This document shows, one piece after another, positions 7,465 through 16,396 of a stretch of 64,000 nucleotides of DNA. The notes below the pieces were generated by a model. That model saw only the letters and a list, made by a program, of their open reading frames with translations, had not been told where the DNA came from and did no database searches. Positions within the stretch are counted from its first letter, which is position 1; the number at the start of each line of letters is the position of its first letter. A program made the position numbers and the translations under genes. This stretch comes from Cryptobacteroides sp934698975 (GTDB lineage Bacteria > Bacteroidota > Bacteroidia > Bacteroidales > UBA932): NCBI GenBank assembly GCA_934698975.1, contig CAKUVR010000002.1:62001-126000 (forward strand). Direction: 5' to 3'.

Positions 7465-10400
7465 TTACTTCAACGAATACTCCACAACGAGGGCGGTGGA
7501 AGGTGGGACGACGGTGGAGTCGGAGAGCTGGACGGTCTCGCCGGTAAGGACGTTGCGGCCGGACTTCAAATCGGAGGCGATCTCGGAGTAGTGGGACCAC
7601 GGGATGGTTTTCGGCTCCGGGGAGTTGTTCACATAGACGAAGACCTTGTCGGTGTCGTTGTAGCGGAAGAAGGCGTAGGTGTTGTCGCGGCCTAAGAAGT
7701 GCATCGTGCGGCCGTTATGGATCACATCCTTACCCTTTCTCCACTGGAACAAGGTCTTGGCATAGTCGTGAAGCTCAGCGAGTTGTCCCTGCGGAATTAC
7801 TTTTCCTCCTACCGAAACGGCGGCGGAGGCGCGGCCTTCCTCGGTGAAAAGGTCAATCTTGTCGCCTTCCCAGCCGCCCGGGAAATCCATCCTCAACTCA
7901 CCGTCGCTCTTGTAGTTCTTGCCGGTGGCGAACCCCATCTCGTCCCCGTAGAAAATCTGAGGGATTCCACGGACTGTGGCCAGAAGGGTGTAGGCAATCT
8001 TCAGTTTGTCTGGGTTCTGCTTCCATGCGTCAGCGACACGATAATGGTCGTGGTTGGACAGGAATATCAGCATCTTGGACACATCGTGATAGGTGGCATC
8101 GTGTGAGAGAGCCGAATAGACCCGGACCATACCCTGCCCCCATTGCGGTTCATCCTCGCAGAGAGCGGCGTTGACAGCCTCCTGAAGAGGGAAATCCATA
8201 ATCGAAGGCAAATGCGAATCGAAACCGTCACGGTTGGCGTTGCCGCCCTGCCAGTAGGCAAGCTGGTCGATGTTGGTGTCCCAGCACTCCCCTACGATGT
8301 TGAGGTTGGGATATTCATTCATCACGGCCTCGCACCACTTGCTCATCGGGACTTTCTCGTTGTAAGGGTAGGTGTCCACGCGCAGGCCGTCCTGTCCGGA
8401 ATATTCGGTCCACCAGATCGCCCACTGCTGGAAATATTTCAGCATGAACGGATTGTCGAGATTCATATCCGGCATCGAAGGCACGAACCAGCCGCTGACC
8501 TGAAGGTTGGCATCGTACTGTGAGGCGTTCGGATCCATGGCCGTGGAGAAGGCGATGTTCGAGCCGGTATATTCAGGGAACTGGTGGATCCAGTCGTTGA
8601 AAGGCAGATCCTTCATCCACCAATGTCCTGTGCCGCAATGGTTTGTGACGATGTCCATTATTACTTTAATGCCTTTCTCGTGGGCTTTGGCGACATATTC
8701 CTTGTACTGTGAATTGCTGCCGAAGCGAGGGTCGATGCGGTAGTAGTCACCGCAGGCATAACCGTGATAAGATTCCTGTGGCTGGTCATCGACCAGAAGC
8801 GGAGTGCACCAGATGGCGGTTGCTCCAAGGTCGGCAATATAGTCCAGATGGTCGATAATGCCCTGCAAATCACCTCCGTGACGGCCAAACGGCTCGCTCC
8901 GGTCAGCCTTGTCGGCTGTGTCATCGGTGCTGTCATTTCCTTTGTCAGCGTTAGCAAAGCGGTCAGGGCAAATCAGATAGATAAGATCCGAAGTTGTGAA
9001 GCTGCCACGCTCAGCGGAACCTTCCTCCCTCGCGGCAATCTGGTACGGATAGCGGAAGGACTTTCCATCTTTTGTGAATATGATTCCGTACTCTCCGGGT
9101 TTGGCTGACGGGCTGACGGCCACGTCAACAAACAGATAATCAGGGCTTTCTGCCTTATGGATTTCTTTTACGGTGACACCCTCGCCCTCGATCCTGACAT
9201 CATAGTCGGCGATGGCGTCACCGTGGATCATCAGTTGGAGTGGGGTCTTCATCCCAACCCACCAGCTCGGAGGCTCCACCTGCGAAATCCTGGCCTCAGG
9301 GACATCTATGCTCCAGTTCCACGGAGCCTTCATCTGAACGCTCACGATCACGCTGTCGCTGTCAAGGCTGCGTTTGAAGACCAGTTCGGAATCCGTGCAG
9401 GAAATCACCTCAAATGACGGATTGTCGGCACTAAGAGCCGGATGTGCGTGCTTCACCTTATTAAGATAGGTATAGAAATCCGTGGTGGCGTTGTGATGCC
9501 AGTCCGGCATCGGATCCTTCTCGAAGAACTCGAAACGATGGTTGTAGCCGACCTCCTGACCAGTGTAGATCAACGGCTGGGCGTTCGGAAGAGTCCAGCA
9601 GAGGACGGCCATGGCCTTCCAAGCGTCACCCATCCTTTCATATTCAGTACCATTCCAAGAGTTCTCATCGTGGTTGGAAGTAAACGAAAGCCTGTAACCG
9701 TCTGACGGATAGGTGGCAGCGTTCCACTCCACATAGCGGACAAGGCTGTCGGCGTCGGCTTTCCCCTGTGCGATGTCGTTCAGCAGATGGTGCAGTTTCC
9801 AGGCGTAGGTGGCATCGAAGCCGGCCTCATGCAGCCAAGCCTCCTCACCCTCGGCGAGTAAGTAAAGCCTGCGGGAATATTCAGACCTGAACTTCGAGAA
9901 AGCATCCGCCCAGAAGTCCTGCGGCACCTGATAGGCCACATCGCAGCGGAATCCGTCAATTCCTCTGTCAAGCCAGAAACGCATACTCTTCTCCATCTCG
10001 GCACGCATCTCCTTTGACTCGTAGTTGAGCTTAGCGATGTCCGTCCAATCATATTCGACAATCGTGTTGCCCTCAGCGTCGCGGACGTACCAGTCGGCAG
10101 ACTTCTCGGTGACCCACGGATGATCCGGTGATGTGTGGTTGGCCACCCAGTCAATGATTACCTTGAGTCCGAGATCGTGAGCGGACTGCACAAAATGATC
10201 GAAGTCCTGAAGGGTTCCGAACTCAGGATTGATGTCGCAATAGTCCTTGATGGCGTAGTAGGAACCAAGGGTTCCCTTGCGGCCCTTCTCTCCGATCGGA
10301 TAGACAGGCATCAGCCAGACCACGTCCACGCCCAACTCCTTGAGCTCCGGGAGTTTCTTCTCGGCTGCTGCGAATGTGCCCTCAGCGGTCGCCTGACGGG

Positions 10401-10521
10401 TGTTCAACTCATAGACCACAGCGTTCCGGGTCCAGTCCCGCTCTTCCACGGCTTCCTCCGCCTTGGGAGCGCAAGAGAATGCCACGAGAGCTGTCAGCAA
10501 AATTGATAGTGTACGTCTCAT
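7465..10521 (-). CDS. Double-headed GH13 lipoprotein: alpha-amylase fused to a neopullulanase-type domain
   Basis: 1018 residues with two complete GH13 catalytic domains. A lipoprotein signal ends at Cys17 (LVAFSC). Domain 1 (about 30-400) has DWVANHTS, GFRCDVA (Asp194), LLAEGE (Glu224) and SNHDEN (Asp285). Residues about 412-495 resemble the N-terminal beta domain of cyclomaltodextrinases. Domain 2 (about 510-930) has DIVTNHCG, GLRVDTYP (Asp716), IVGECWD (Glu745) and LSNHDHY (Asp825), then a C-terminal beta domain. Both active sites look intact. SusA-type neopullulanases are about 600 residues with one such domain, so this is a fusion. The ATG at 10521 overlaps the stop of the CotH-like gene (ATGA), so translation is probably coupled. 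It should cleave maltodextrins at the inner-membrane or periplasmic face. Confidence 0.9.
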   Translation of the reverse strand: MRRTLSILLTALVAFSCAPKAEEAVEERDWTRNAVVYELNTRQATAEGTFAAAEKKLPELKELGVDVVWLMPVYPIGEKGRKGTLGSYYAIKDYCDINPEFGTLQDFDHFVQSAHDLGLKVIIDWVANHTSPDHPWVTEKSADWYVRDAEGNTIVEYDWTDIAKLNYESKEMRAEMEKSMRFWLDRGIDGFRCDVAYQVPQDFWADAFSKFRSEYSRRLYLLAEGEEAWLHEAGFDATYAWKLHHLLNDIAQGKADADSLVRYVEWNAATYPSDGYRLSFTSNHDENSWNGTEYERMGDAWKAMAVLCWTLPNAQPLIYTGQEVGYNHRFEFFEKDPMPDWHHNATTDFYTYLNKVKHAHPALSADNPSFEVISCTDSELVFKRSLDSDSVIVSVQMKAPWNWSIDVPEARISQVEPPSWWVGMKTPLQLMIHGDAIADYDVRIEGEGVTVKEIHKAESPDYLFVDVAVSPSAKPGEYGIIFTKDGKSFRYPYQIAAREEGSAERGSFTTSDLIYLICPDRFANADKGNDSTDDTADKADRSEPFGRHGGDLQGIIDHLDYIADLGATAIWCTPLLVDDQPQESYHGYACGDYYRIDPRFGSNSQYKEYVAKAHEKGIKVIMDIVTNHCGTGHWWMKDLPFNDWIHQFPEYTGSNIAFSTAMDPNASQYDANLQVSGWFVPSMPDMNLDNPFMLKYFQQWAIWWTEYSGQDGLRVDTYPYNEKVPMSKWCEAVMNEYPNLNIVGECWDTNIDQLAYWQGGNANRDGFDSHLPSIMDFPLQEAVNAALCEDEPQWGQGMVRVYSALSHDATYHDVSKMLIFLSNHDHYRVADAWKQNPDKLKIAYTLLATVRGIPQIFYGDEMGFATGKNYKSDGELRMDFPGGWEGDKIDLFTEEGRASAAVSVGGKVIPQGQLAELHDYAKTLFQWRKGKDVIHNGRTMHFLGRDNTYAFFRYNDTDKVFVYVNNSPEPKTIPWSHYSEIASDLKSGRNVLTGETVQLSDSTVVPPSTALVVEYSLK

Positions 10522-11948
10522 TTGCAATATTGGTTTATACTTAATGTCTTAGCCATAAAGAAGTTGTTCGCGCCAAGTTCCAGAAGGCGGTACTCTCCGT
10601 GGTTGCCCCACTCGGCAGGCCTGTCCTCCAGCACACAATCCTCCCCGGTGTCATTGACAACATATTCAGAAATCATCCGGTGCCATCCTTTGATGCGCTG
10701 GATGCTGGAATTGTAGTATAGGAGTCCGTTCTCAGACTTGACCAGATCCAGAAGATGATTCCGATAAATCTCACGGTAATCATCGAACTGAATAATCTTG
10801 TGAATCAGATAATTCCTTCCGGAATCGCCCCAATTGAACGGATCCTTGCGACCCGCGTCCATATTCAGACCCGATGTTCCGAGAGTGTTGTCGTAGTCGT
10901 AGGGAATGAAATAAAAACGGTACTTCTCTTTGTCCGTGGAATTGAAATAGATGTAGAAGTTGTTGCTGTTGCACCAATAGTCGTCCCACATTCCACAGGC
11001 GACATTGACAGCATAGGTTTTGAGCAGCAGATCCACATCGCAGTGCTCCCCTATCCAGTCATGGAAATCCTTGCCGGACCGGCCTTTGGCATTCGTGATG
11101 AAATCCTGAAGCTGAGCCTTGGCAGAGGCCAGTTTGTCCGTGTTTGTCTTGAGCTCGTAAATGTGCTCGGCACCATCGTCCAGATCAGCACCGATGTCCG
11201 CTCCTGCATCCGCGAATGTGGCTCCATAGCGGCATTTCCAAAGATTACCCTTCGAGCTTCCGAACTGTTCCTTGCGAACCTTAAGAAAATCATCATCAAT
11301 TGGTTCGATCATCGTGTGCACACCTAGGTAGGTTTCCTTGCTGTCACCGATGACTTTGATGAAAAGTCGGCAATACGCGGCATTGGACGCTGACCAGACA
11401 CCCGCACGGTGAAAAAGGTCGTAGCAATATAACTCTCTGACGTACATCGCGTCATCCTTAGGCCACTTCACGATGACCTTCTTCGCCCCGTGCACCTTGT
11501 GCTCGTCATCCTTGACAAATTTGCGGAAATTTATCTGGTAGTGGCAATGATGCCAGTCCGTGTTCTTCGAGACATGCTTCTGCCCGCTCTGGCCTTCCGG
11601 ACGACGACGGGAGGTGTTGCCCCTCAGCCTCAACCCGGCATCCTTCACGACGGTCTCATCAGTTCCTTTGACATAGCGCGCGTCACAATGAATCTGATCT
11701 TTCGTGTCGTTGTTCCGGTCGTAGGCTTCCAGCAGAGCGTTCCACTGGTCGAGGGCAACCGTCAGATGGATTTCCGGCAGAACCGTGCCATCATAGATGT
11801 AGGCGATGCCATGCTTGTCCTCAGGCTCCGGTTCAGGCTGCGGATTCTCAGGTTCCGGTGGCACCGGGTCAGGCTCCACTTTGTCCGAATTGCACCCCAC
11901 CAGCGAAAAGGCCAGCGTCACAAGAAATATCAGCCAAAACTTTCTCAT
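10518..11948 (-). CDS. CotH-family (kinase-like) lipoprotein in the starch operon
   Basis: 476 residues. A lipoprotein signal ends LVGC at residue 19 and is followed by a Pro/Glu linker (about 25-42). The rest matches the CotH fold: GLRLRGNTSRR, YQINFRKF, KKVIVKWPKDDAMYVRELY, YLGVHTMIEPIDDDFL, KGNLWKCRYG and the signature FYFIPYDYDNTLGTSG. In Bacillus CotH is an atypical secreted protein kinase of the spore coat; Bacteroidota homologues are common but their roles are unknown. The gene is locked between the SusG-like and double GH13 genes by 4-bp ATGA overlaps at both ends, so it is made with the starch enzymes. Whether it phosphorylates or binds anything here is not shown. Confidence 0.85.
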   Translation of the reverse strand: MRKFWLIFLVTLAFSLVGCNSDKVEPDPVPPEPENPQPEPEPEDKHGIAYIYDGTVLPEIHLTVALDQWNALLEAYDRNNDTKDQIHCDARYVKGTDETVVKDAGLRLRGNTSRRRPEGQSGQKHVSKNTDWHHCHYQINFRKFVKDDEHKVHGAKKVIVKWPKDDAMYVRELYCYDLFHRAGVWSASNAAYCRLFIKVIGDSKETYLGVHTMIEPIDDDFLKVRKEQFGSSKGNLWKCRYGATFADAGADIGADLDDGAEHIYELKTNTDKLASAKAQLQDFITNAKGRSGKDFHDWIGEHCDVDLLLKTYAVNVACGMWDDYWCNSNNFYIYFNSTDKEKYRFYFIPYDYDNTLGTSGLNMDAGRKDPFNWGDSGRNYLIHKIIQFDDYREIYRNHLLDLVKSENGLLYYNSSIQRIKGWHRMISEYVVNDTGEDCVLEDRPAEWGNHGEYRLLELGANNFFMAKTLSINQYCK

Positions 11949-13948
11949 TGCAGGAATACTACCGATGAATATGCTCCCAGAGTCACCTTTGTGCCATTCA
12001 CCTTGACCGTACCGTTGGAGGCGATAGCCTTGTCCAGTTTGTCGGACGTGAGGTTCACGGTGGCGTTGCCGCCGGAGAAATTGTGGACAACCAGCACTTT
12101 CTGATCCTCATAAGAACGGTACCAGGCCGAGACAGAGTTCACTGAGGCGGCAGCCGAACAGTAATCGAACGAGCCTTTCGCCAAGGCTTTATACTCGTCC
12201 CTCAACACACCGAACTTACGATAGACATTAAGGATGGAGTTGTCGTCCTTGGCCTGACTCTCGACAGAGATCGAGGATGTCAGCATGGACCTGTCAATCT
12301 TGTCACCCAGCTTCTTGTCGGCAAGGGAAGAGCCGTCAGCGTTCCACATAATCGGAGTGCGGACATATTCATCGCCAGCGGATTTGGTTCCCCAGTAGCC
12401 AAGTTCCTCGCCCTGATAGATGTAAGGTTGGCCACCGGCGGTAAGGAGCACCGCTCCGGCAAGTTTCATCTTGGCGACATTCTTTCCAAGGTCGCTGCCG
12501 GTCCTGTCCTCGTCGTGGTTGGACAGTTTCGTGGCCTCTATGTAGTCGGAACGGTAACCGGAATACAACTTCTGATAGCCTTGGATCGTCCCGACAAAGG
12601 AGCTGCCGTTGCCTCCGTTAATGCAGTCCTTGAGCCTCCACCAGAAGCTGAACTCGAAGAGAGCCGGGATGCCTTTGTAATATGGAGCCACCTCGGCCGC
12701 GTCGCTGAACTGCTCCCCGACCATATAGAACTCGCCTTTTCCTCCAACGGACTTGAAAGTGGCGTTGCAATGGTCGTAGAACTTCTTCAGGAAAGTCGGA
12801 TTCTCGTCCGAATTGGCGTTATGGTAAATGTGCTTGACAGCGTCCAGACGGAAACCGTCAACTCCCATTCTGATCCATTTGTCAGCCGATTCGCAGACAG
12901 ATTTGAAAGCGCCGGACTGCTCGCAGGTGGATGCCGGCCCATAGTTCAGATCAGCGAACCAATCCGTCCAGAAATGCGAGTGGTACATCGTAGTGGTCAT
13001 CCCAGGCAGAAGGATGTCCTGGGCGTTGGAGTTCGAGAGCGTCAGCGGAGTGCCGTAGGAAAGCTGGTTCTTGCCTGCCGGAGCACCGTACTTGTAGGAG
13101 TCCCACTGGGTCTGGCTGGTTCTCACAAGGACTCCCCAGGACGACTCAAACTCCAGCGACAGAGAGCATTCCTTTGCTCCAGTCTTGTAGAACTGTTCCA
13201 TAGTGCCGTCCCCGTAGTACAGCCATATTCCTGAGTTCTGGCTGCCGGAATTGGTAATCTCGTCCACCTTGTCCATTCTTAGAGTGGAAGGCTTTCCGGA
13301 ATTGTCAAGAGCGAGGGTGAATTTCACCTTGAGTTTGCCGTCAACTCCTGTGACAGCGGAGAACCACTGACCGGAGTCGTAGCCACGCGCGCCCTCGGTA
13401 GCTATCATCGGAATCTTGCCGTCCCGGATGTCCGCCTGAGGGTTGTCGGAGAAGATATAATAGTCGCGGTACTGGCTGTCCGCGCTTGATTTCGCGTCAA
13501 GGAACCACGGATGATCCTTGGAGGTGTGGTTCAGCACATAGTCAAGATAAATCTTGATCCCCTTGGCGTGCGCCGCGTCCAGAAGGGATTTGAAATCGGC
13601 CTCGGTGCCGTAGTCCGGATTGACACTGGAATAGTCCAGAACGTCATAGCCGTGATAGGATGAAGCTTTGTGGATCGGGGAAAGCCAGAGAGCCTGGACT
13701 CCCATCTCCTTCAGATAGTCAAGTCTGGATTGGATTCCTCTGAAGTCACCGCAACCGTCACCGTCGCTGTCGGCGAATGAATATACCAGCAGCTGATAGG
13801 ATATTCCCGATTCTCCGGTGCGTTCCACCGATGGTTCGTCAGGTCCCGGGGTCGGCTCCGGTGTCGTGCCGTTCTTGTCGCATCCCACAAGGAACGCGGC
13901 CGCCACTATCAGGCTCAAAAGACCAGAGAGGAATGATAAGCGTTTCAT
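11945..13948 (-). CDS. susG: SusG-like outer-membrane alpha-amylase (GH13 with inserted starch-binding module)
   Basis: 667 residues closely following SusG of Bacteroides. A lipoprotein signal (FLVGC at about residue 23) and a Pro/Thr/Glu linker precede the barrel (ISYQLLVYSFADSDGDGCGD, LWLSPIHKASSYHGYDV, DYVLNHTSKDHPWF). A module inserted at about residues 175-310, with LKVKFTLALDNS and WGVLVRTSQTQWDSYKYG, corresponds to the CBM58 position. The barrel then resumes with HSHFWTDWFADLNYGP. The catalytic regions are GFRLDAVKH, MVGEQFSD and LSNHDEDRTGS. By homology it is a surface endo-amylase that cuts starch for import by the SusC/D pair. It is preceded by a strong intercistronic hairpin and overlaps the CotH-like start by 4 bp. 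Confidence 0.93.
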   Translation of the reverse strand: MKRLSFLSGLLSLIVAAAFLVGCDKNGTTPEPTPGPDEPSVERTGESGISYQLLVYSFADSDGDGCGDFRGIQSRLDYLKEMGVQALWLSPIHKASSYHGYDVLDYSSVNPDYGTEADFKSLLDAAHAKGIKIYLDYVLNHTSKDHPWFLDAKSSADSQYRDYYIFSDNPQADIRDGKIPMIATEGARGYDSGQWFSAVTGVDGKLKVKFTLALDNSGKPSTLRMDKVDEITNSGSQNSGIWLYYGDGTMEQFYKTGAKECSLSLEFESSWGVLVRTSQTQWDSYKYGAPAGKNQLSYGTPLTLSNSNAQDILLPGMTTTMYHSHFWTDWFADLNYGPASTCEQSGAFKSVCESADKWIRMGVDGFRLDAVKHIYHNANSDENPTFLKKFYDHCNATFKSVGGKGEFYMVGEQFSDAAEVAPYYKGIPALFEFSFWWRLKDCINGGNGSSFVGTIQGYQKLYSGYRSDYIEATKLSNHDEDRTGSDLGKNVAKMKLAGAVLLTAGGQPYIYQGEELGYWGTKSAGDEYVRTPIMWNADGSSLADKKLGDKIDRSMLTSSISVESQAKDDNSILNVYRKFGVLRDEYKALAKGSFDYCSAAASVNSVSAWYRSYEDQKVLVVHNFSGGNATVNLTSDKLDKAIASNGTVKVNGTKVTLGAYSSVVFLQ

Positions 13949-13982
13949 AATTTACGAATATATTTCTACGAATATAATAAAT

Positions 13983-14021
13983 CAGACGCACCCGGGCATA
14001 TTCTTCCATCGGGTGCGTCTG
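13983..14021 (-). terminator. Intercistronic hairpin between the SusE/F-like and SusG-like genes
   Basis: CAGACGCACCCG (13983-13994) and CGGGTGCGTCTG (14010-14021) are perfect 12-bp arms around a 15-nt loop. In the direction of transcription it follows the SusE/F-like stop by 14 bp and precedes the SusG-like ATG by 34 bp. Only ATTTATTA follows, not a strong T run. It probably attenuates transcription or stabilises the 3' end of the susCDF message. Confidence 0.75.
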
Positions 14022-14035
14022 AAAAAAGTCAGATA

Positions 14036-16390
14036 TTACTTGATTGAACCAGTGCCGGCGTTAAGGTCAAGGGTAACCACCTGCCCCTTCGTGCATGCCA
14101 CACGCTCCTGGTCATTGCCATTGCCACGGTAAACGATCTTGCCATCGAGGATGATGAACTCGCGTGTCCACCAATCCGAGTCGGCTATAGATGATTCAAC
14201 GTACATACGAAGCTGACCGTCAGCGGCAAGAGTGGCCTTGAGGGTTTTTCCGTCAGCCTTGAAGAGAGCGGGCTCCATCTTGGCGTCCCAGCCACCGAAG
14301 CAGTCTCCGATTCCATAGATCCGGGCAGGCTCGATGTGAACCATCTCGCGCTTCATGTCAACATGGACTGTGTAGAAGCCATCTTCAGCGACAACGCAGT
14401 TGCCTCCGTCCACGGTGTAACCGTCGTTGGTCGTAAGGCTGTGGAAATCCTTACCCCAAGCCTTTTCAGAAGAGTACTTGAATCCCTGATTGGCGGTGAA
14501 ATAACGCACTGTCCAGAACTCGCCTTCCTGGCCATTGACCGGAGTCAGCTCCACAATTCCGTCACTGCTCCAGTCCCAACCTCCGAACTCCTGTCCAATC
14601 ATGTAAAGGTGCTCAGGGAAAGCCACGGCTGTGATTGTGACAGCAAGAGTCTTTGCGTTGAAGGTCACTTTGTAGTCACCGGTTTCAAGAACTGAAATGT
14701 TGTTGCCTGGCTGCACGGCCGTGAACTCTACGCCAACCTCAGGGGTGAAGCCTTCGGCCACACCATAGGTGTTGGCGGCATCCCAAGAATAGTCGTAACG
14801 GATCTTGAAGCCACCAGTGATGTTCACAACTGGACTGGTCCAAACGTCTCCGTCTTGAGTCATCACGAAGTCCTTGGTCCATGCGTTGCCATTAATCTCA
14901 CCGATGAGTGAATATGACGCCTTGTGCTCCTCGATGAGGATGGTCTGTCCGGCATAGTCGTAGGTGACATCGTAAGTGCCTTCAACACCTACCTGGATGT
15001 TCTTGTCTCCAGCAGCGAACGCCTTGCCGAGCTCAGGCTTGAAGACATCGTAAGGATTAGCCGGATCAATGGTGCTCGTAGAATTGGCCTCCGGTCCACC
15101 GATAGCGACAGACCAGTCGTGGTCTGCGCGGATCTTGAACTCATCACTTGCGGTCAGTTTCACGCTGCGGGCAACCCAGATGTCTCCTTCTGTGTTGGTC
15201 ATGTCAACGTCTGCTGACCAAGAGTCACCGTTGATGGTTCCGATGAGAGACCAAACGCTTGGCTTCTCTGGCTCCGGCTCGTCACCGCTGGCGGAAGGCT
15301 CATTCTTGCCGAACATTGAAGTGCTGAGCTCGACAGACTTCTTGTTAAGATCGAGATAGACACGGTACTTACCGGCGCTTACGGTAATGTTGTCACCACC
15401 TACGTTGCCATCCTTACCCCAGTTGAAATCCCAAGCGCCGTCAGCGCGGAACTTGATCTCGGTGTCGGAGGTGAACTCGGCGTCTGCCCAGAAACGTACA
15501 TAGTCTGCGTTGTAGTTCATCTCGATGTCAGGCTGATTACCCCAATCGTTGAATCCACCGACGATTCCGATGACATCAGCGCCCCAGTCTTTTGTCAGAA
15601 CAAGAGAACCCCTGTCAAGAGTGAATCCGTAGAAACGCTTGCTGTAGCAGATGATGTTCTGAGAACCACCGCCATTGACGAGCTGGATGCTCTTGGCCTC
15701 GGCTTCCTCCGCCTGTGCCTCAGAGCCCCAGTTTCCGGTAGCATCCTCCCATGAGGCGGCACCTGTGAACTTGATTCCGTTCGCGGCCTTCTCACCGAAG
15801 TCAACGACACCTGTGAAAGTCTTGCCGTCCTTGCTGTAGTTGTAGAGGAACTGACTCTTGTCGTGGCTCCAGCCGCAGTAGTCACCCTGAACCCAAACGT
15901 GATCATAGACATCCTTGTCAAGGATCAACTGGTTGTAAGGAACGAACGTGGCGGAAATCACATTAGACTGTGTCAATGAGGTCTCGACAGCCGTGTTCTT
16001 GTTGTTTGCCACCCATGAATCGAGCCTGAGATAGACCGTGAACTCTGCGTCAGCCACACCGCCCAGATTGAGGATTGCGGAGTTAATGGCAGACTGCTTG
16101 ACAGTGACGGTCGTGCCGCTTACTGTGGCGGCAAGCTTCTCCTGCTTGGTGAAGTCCTGAGAATCAGAGATGTAAAGTGTGTAGAGCTTCGCAGCATCGA
16201 TGTTGTAAGTCGGCTGGGTAAACTCAAAAGTCAGGTCCGCACCGTCAGAAGCGAGTGTGGTTCCGGCAAGGGTTCCCAATGACGGGGCCACAGAGGATGA
16301 AGGATCAAAGACAAGTTTGTCCTCATCCGTCGAGCAGGAAGCTGCAAGGATTCCCGCAAATGCGATTATCGTATAAAATAACTTTTTCAT
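14036..16390 (-). CDS. SusE/SusF-type multi-module starch-binding lipoprotein
   Basis: 784 residues. A lipoprotein signal ends LAASC (Cys19). An N-terminal SusE/F Ig-like domain (about 30-150) is followed by about six similar modules, each opening with a GxxxxW-type strand: VWVQGDYCGWSHDKS, IGIVGGFNDWGNQPD, WSLIGTINGDSWSADVDM, YSLIGEINGNAWTKDF, LYMIGQEFGGWDWSSDG and IYGIGDCFGGWDAK. SusE has two starch-binding modules and SusF three, so this is about twice as long. The role by family is to hold starch at the cell surface without cutting it. It lies 6 bp from the susD stop. The last module and the termini carry most Trp/Tyr; which modules bind cannot be told from sequence. Confidence 0.88.
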   Translation of the reverse strand: MKKLFYTIIAFAGILAASCSTDEDKLVFDPSSSVAPSLGTLAGTTLASDGADLTFEFTQPTYNIDAAKLYTLYISDSQDFTKQEKLAATVSGTTVTVKQSAINSAILNLGGVADAEFTVYLRLDSWVANNKNTAVETSLTQSNVISATFVPYNQLILDKDVYDHVWVQGDYCGWSHDKSQFLYNYSKDGKTFTGVVDFGEKAANGIKFTGAASWEDATGNWGSEAQAEEAEAKSIQLVNGGGSQNIICYSKRFYGFTLDRGSLVLTKDWGADVIGIVGGFNDWGNQPDIEMNYNADYVRFWADAEFTSDTEIKFRADGAWDFNWGKDGNVGGDNITVSAGKYRVYLDLNKKSVELSTSMFGKNEPSASGDEPEPEKPSVWSLIGTINGDSWSADVDMTNTEGDIWVARSVKLTASDEFKIRADHDWSVAIGGPEANSTSTIDPANPYDVFKPELGKAFAAGDKNIQVGVEGTYDVTYDYAGQTILIEEHKASYSLIGEINGNAWTKDFVMTQDGDVWTSPVVNITGGFKIRYDYSWDAANTYGVAEGFTPEVGVEFTAVQPGNNISVLETGDYKVTFNAKTLAVTITAVAFPEHLYMIGQEFGGWDWSSDGIVELTPVNGQEGEFWTVRYFTANQGFKYSSEKAWGKDFHSLTTNDGYTVDGGNCVVAEDGFYTVHVDMKREMVHIEPARIYGIGDCFGGWDAKMEPALFKADGKTLKATLAADGQLRMYVESSIADSDWWTREFIILDGKIVYRGNGNDQERVACTKGQVVTLDLNAGTGSIK

Positions 16391-16396
16391 AATCTA

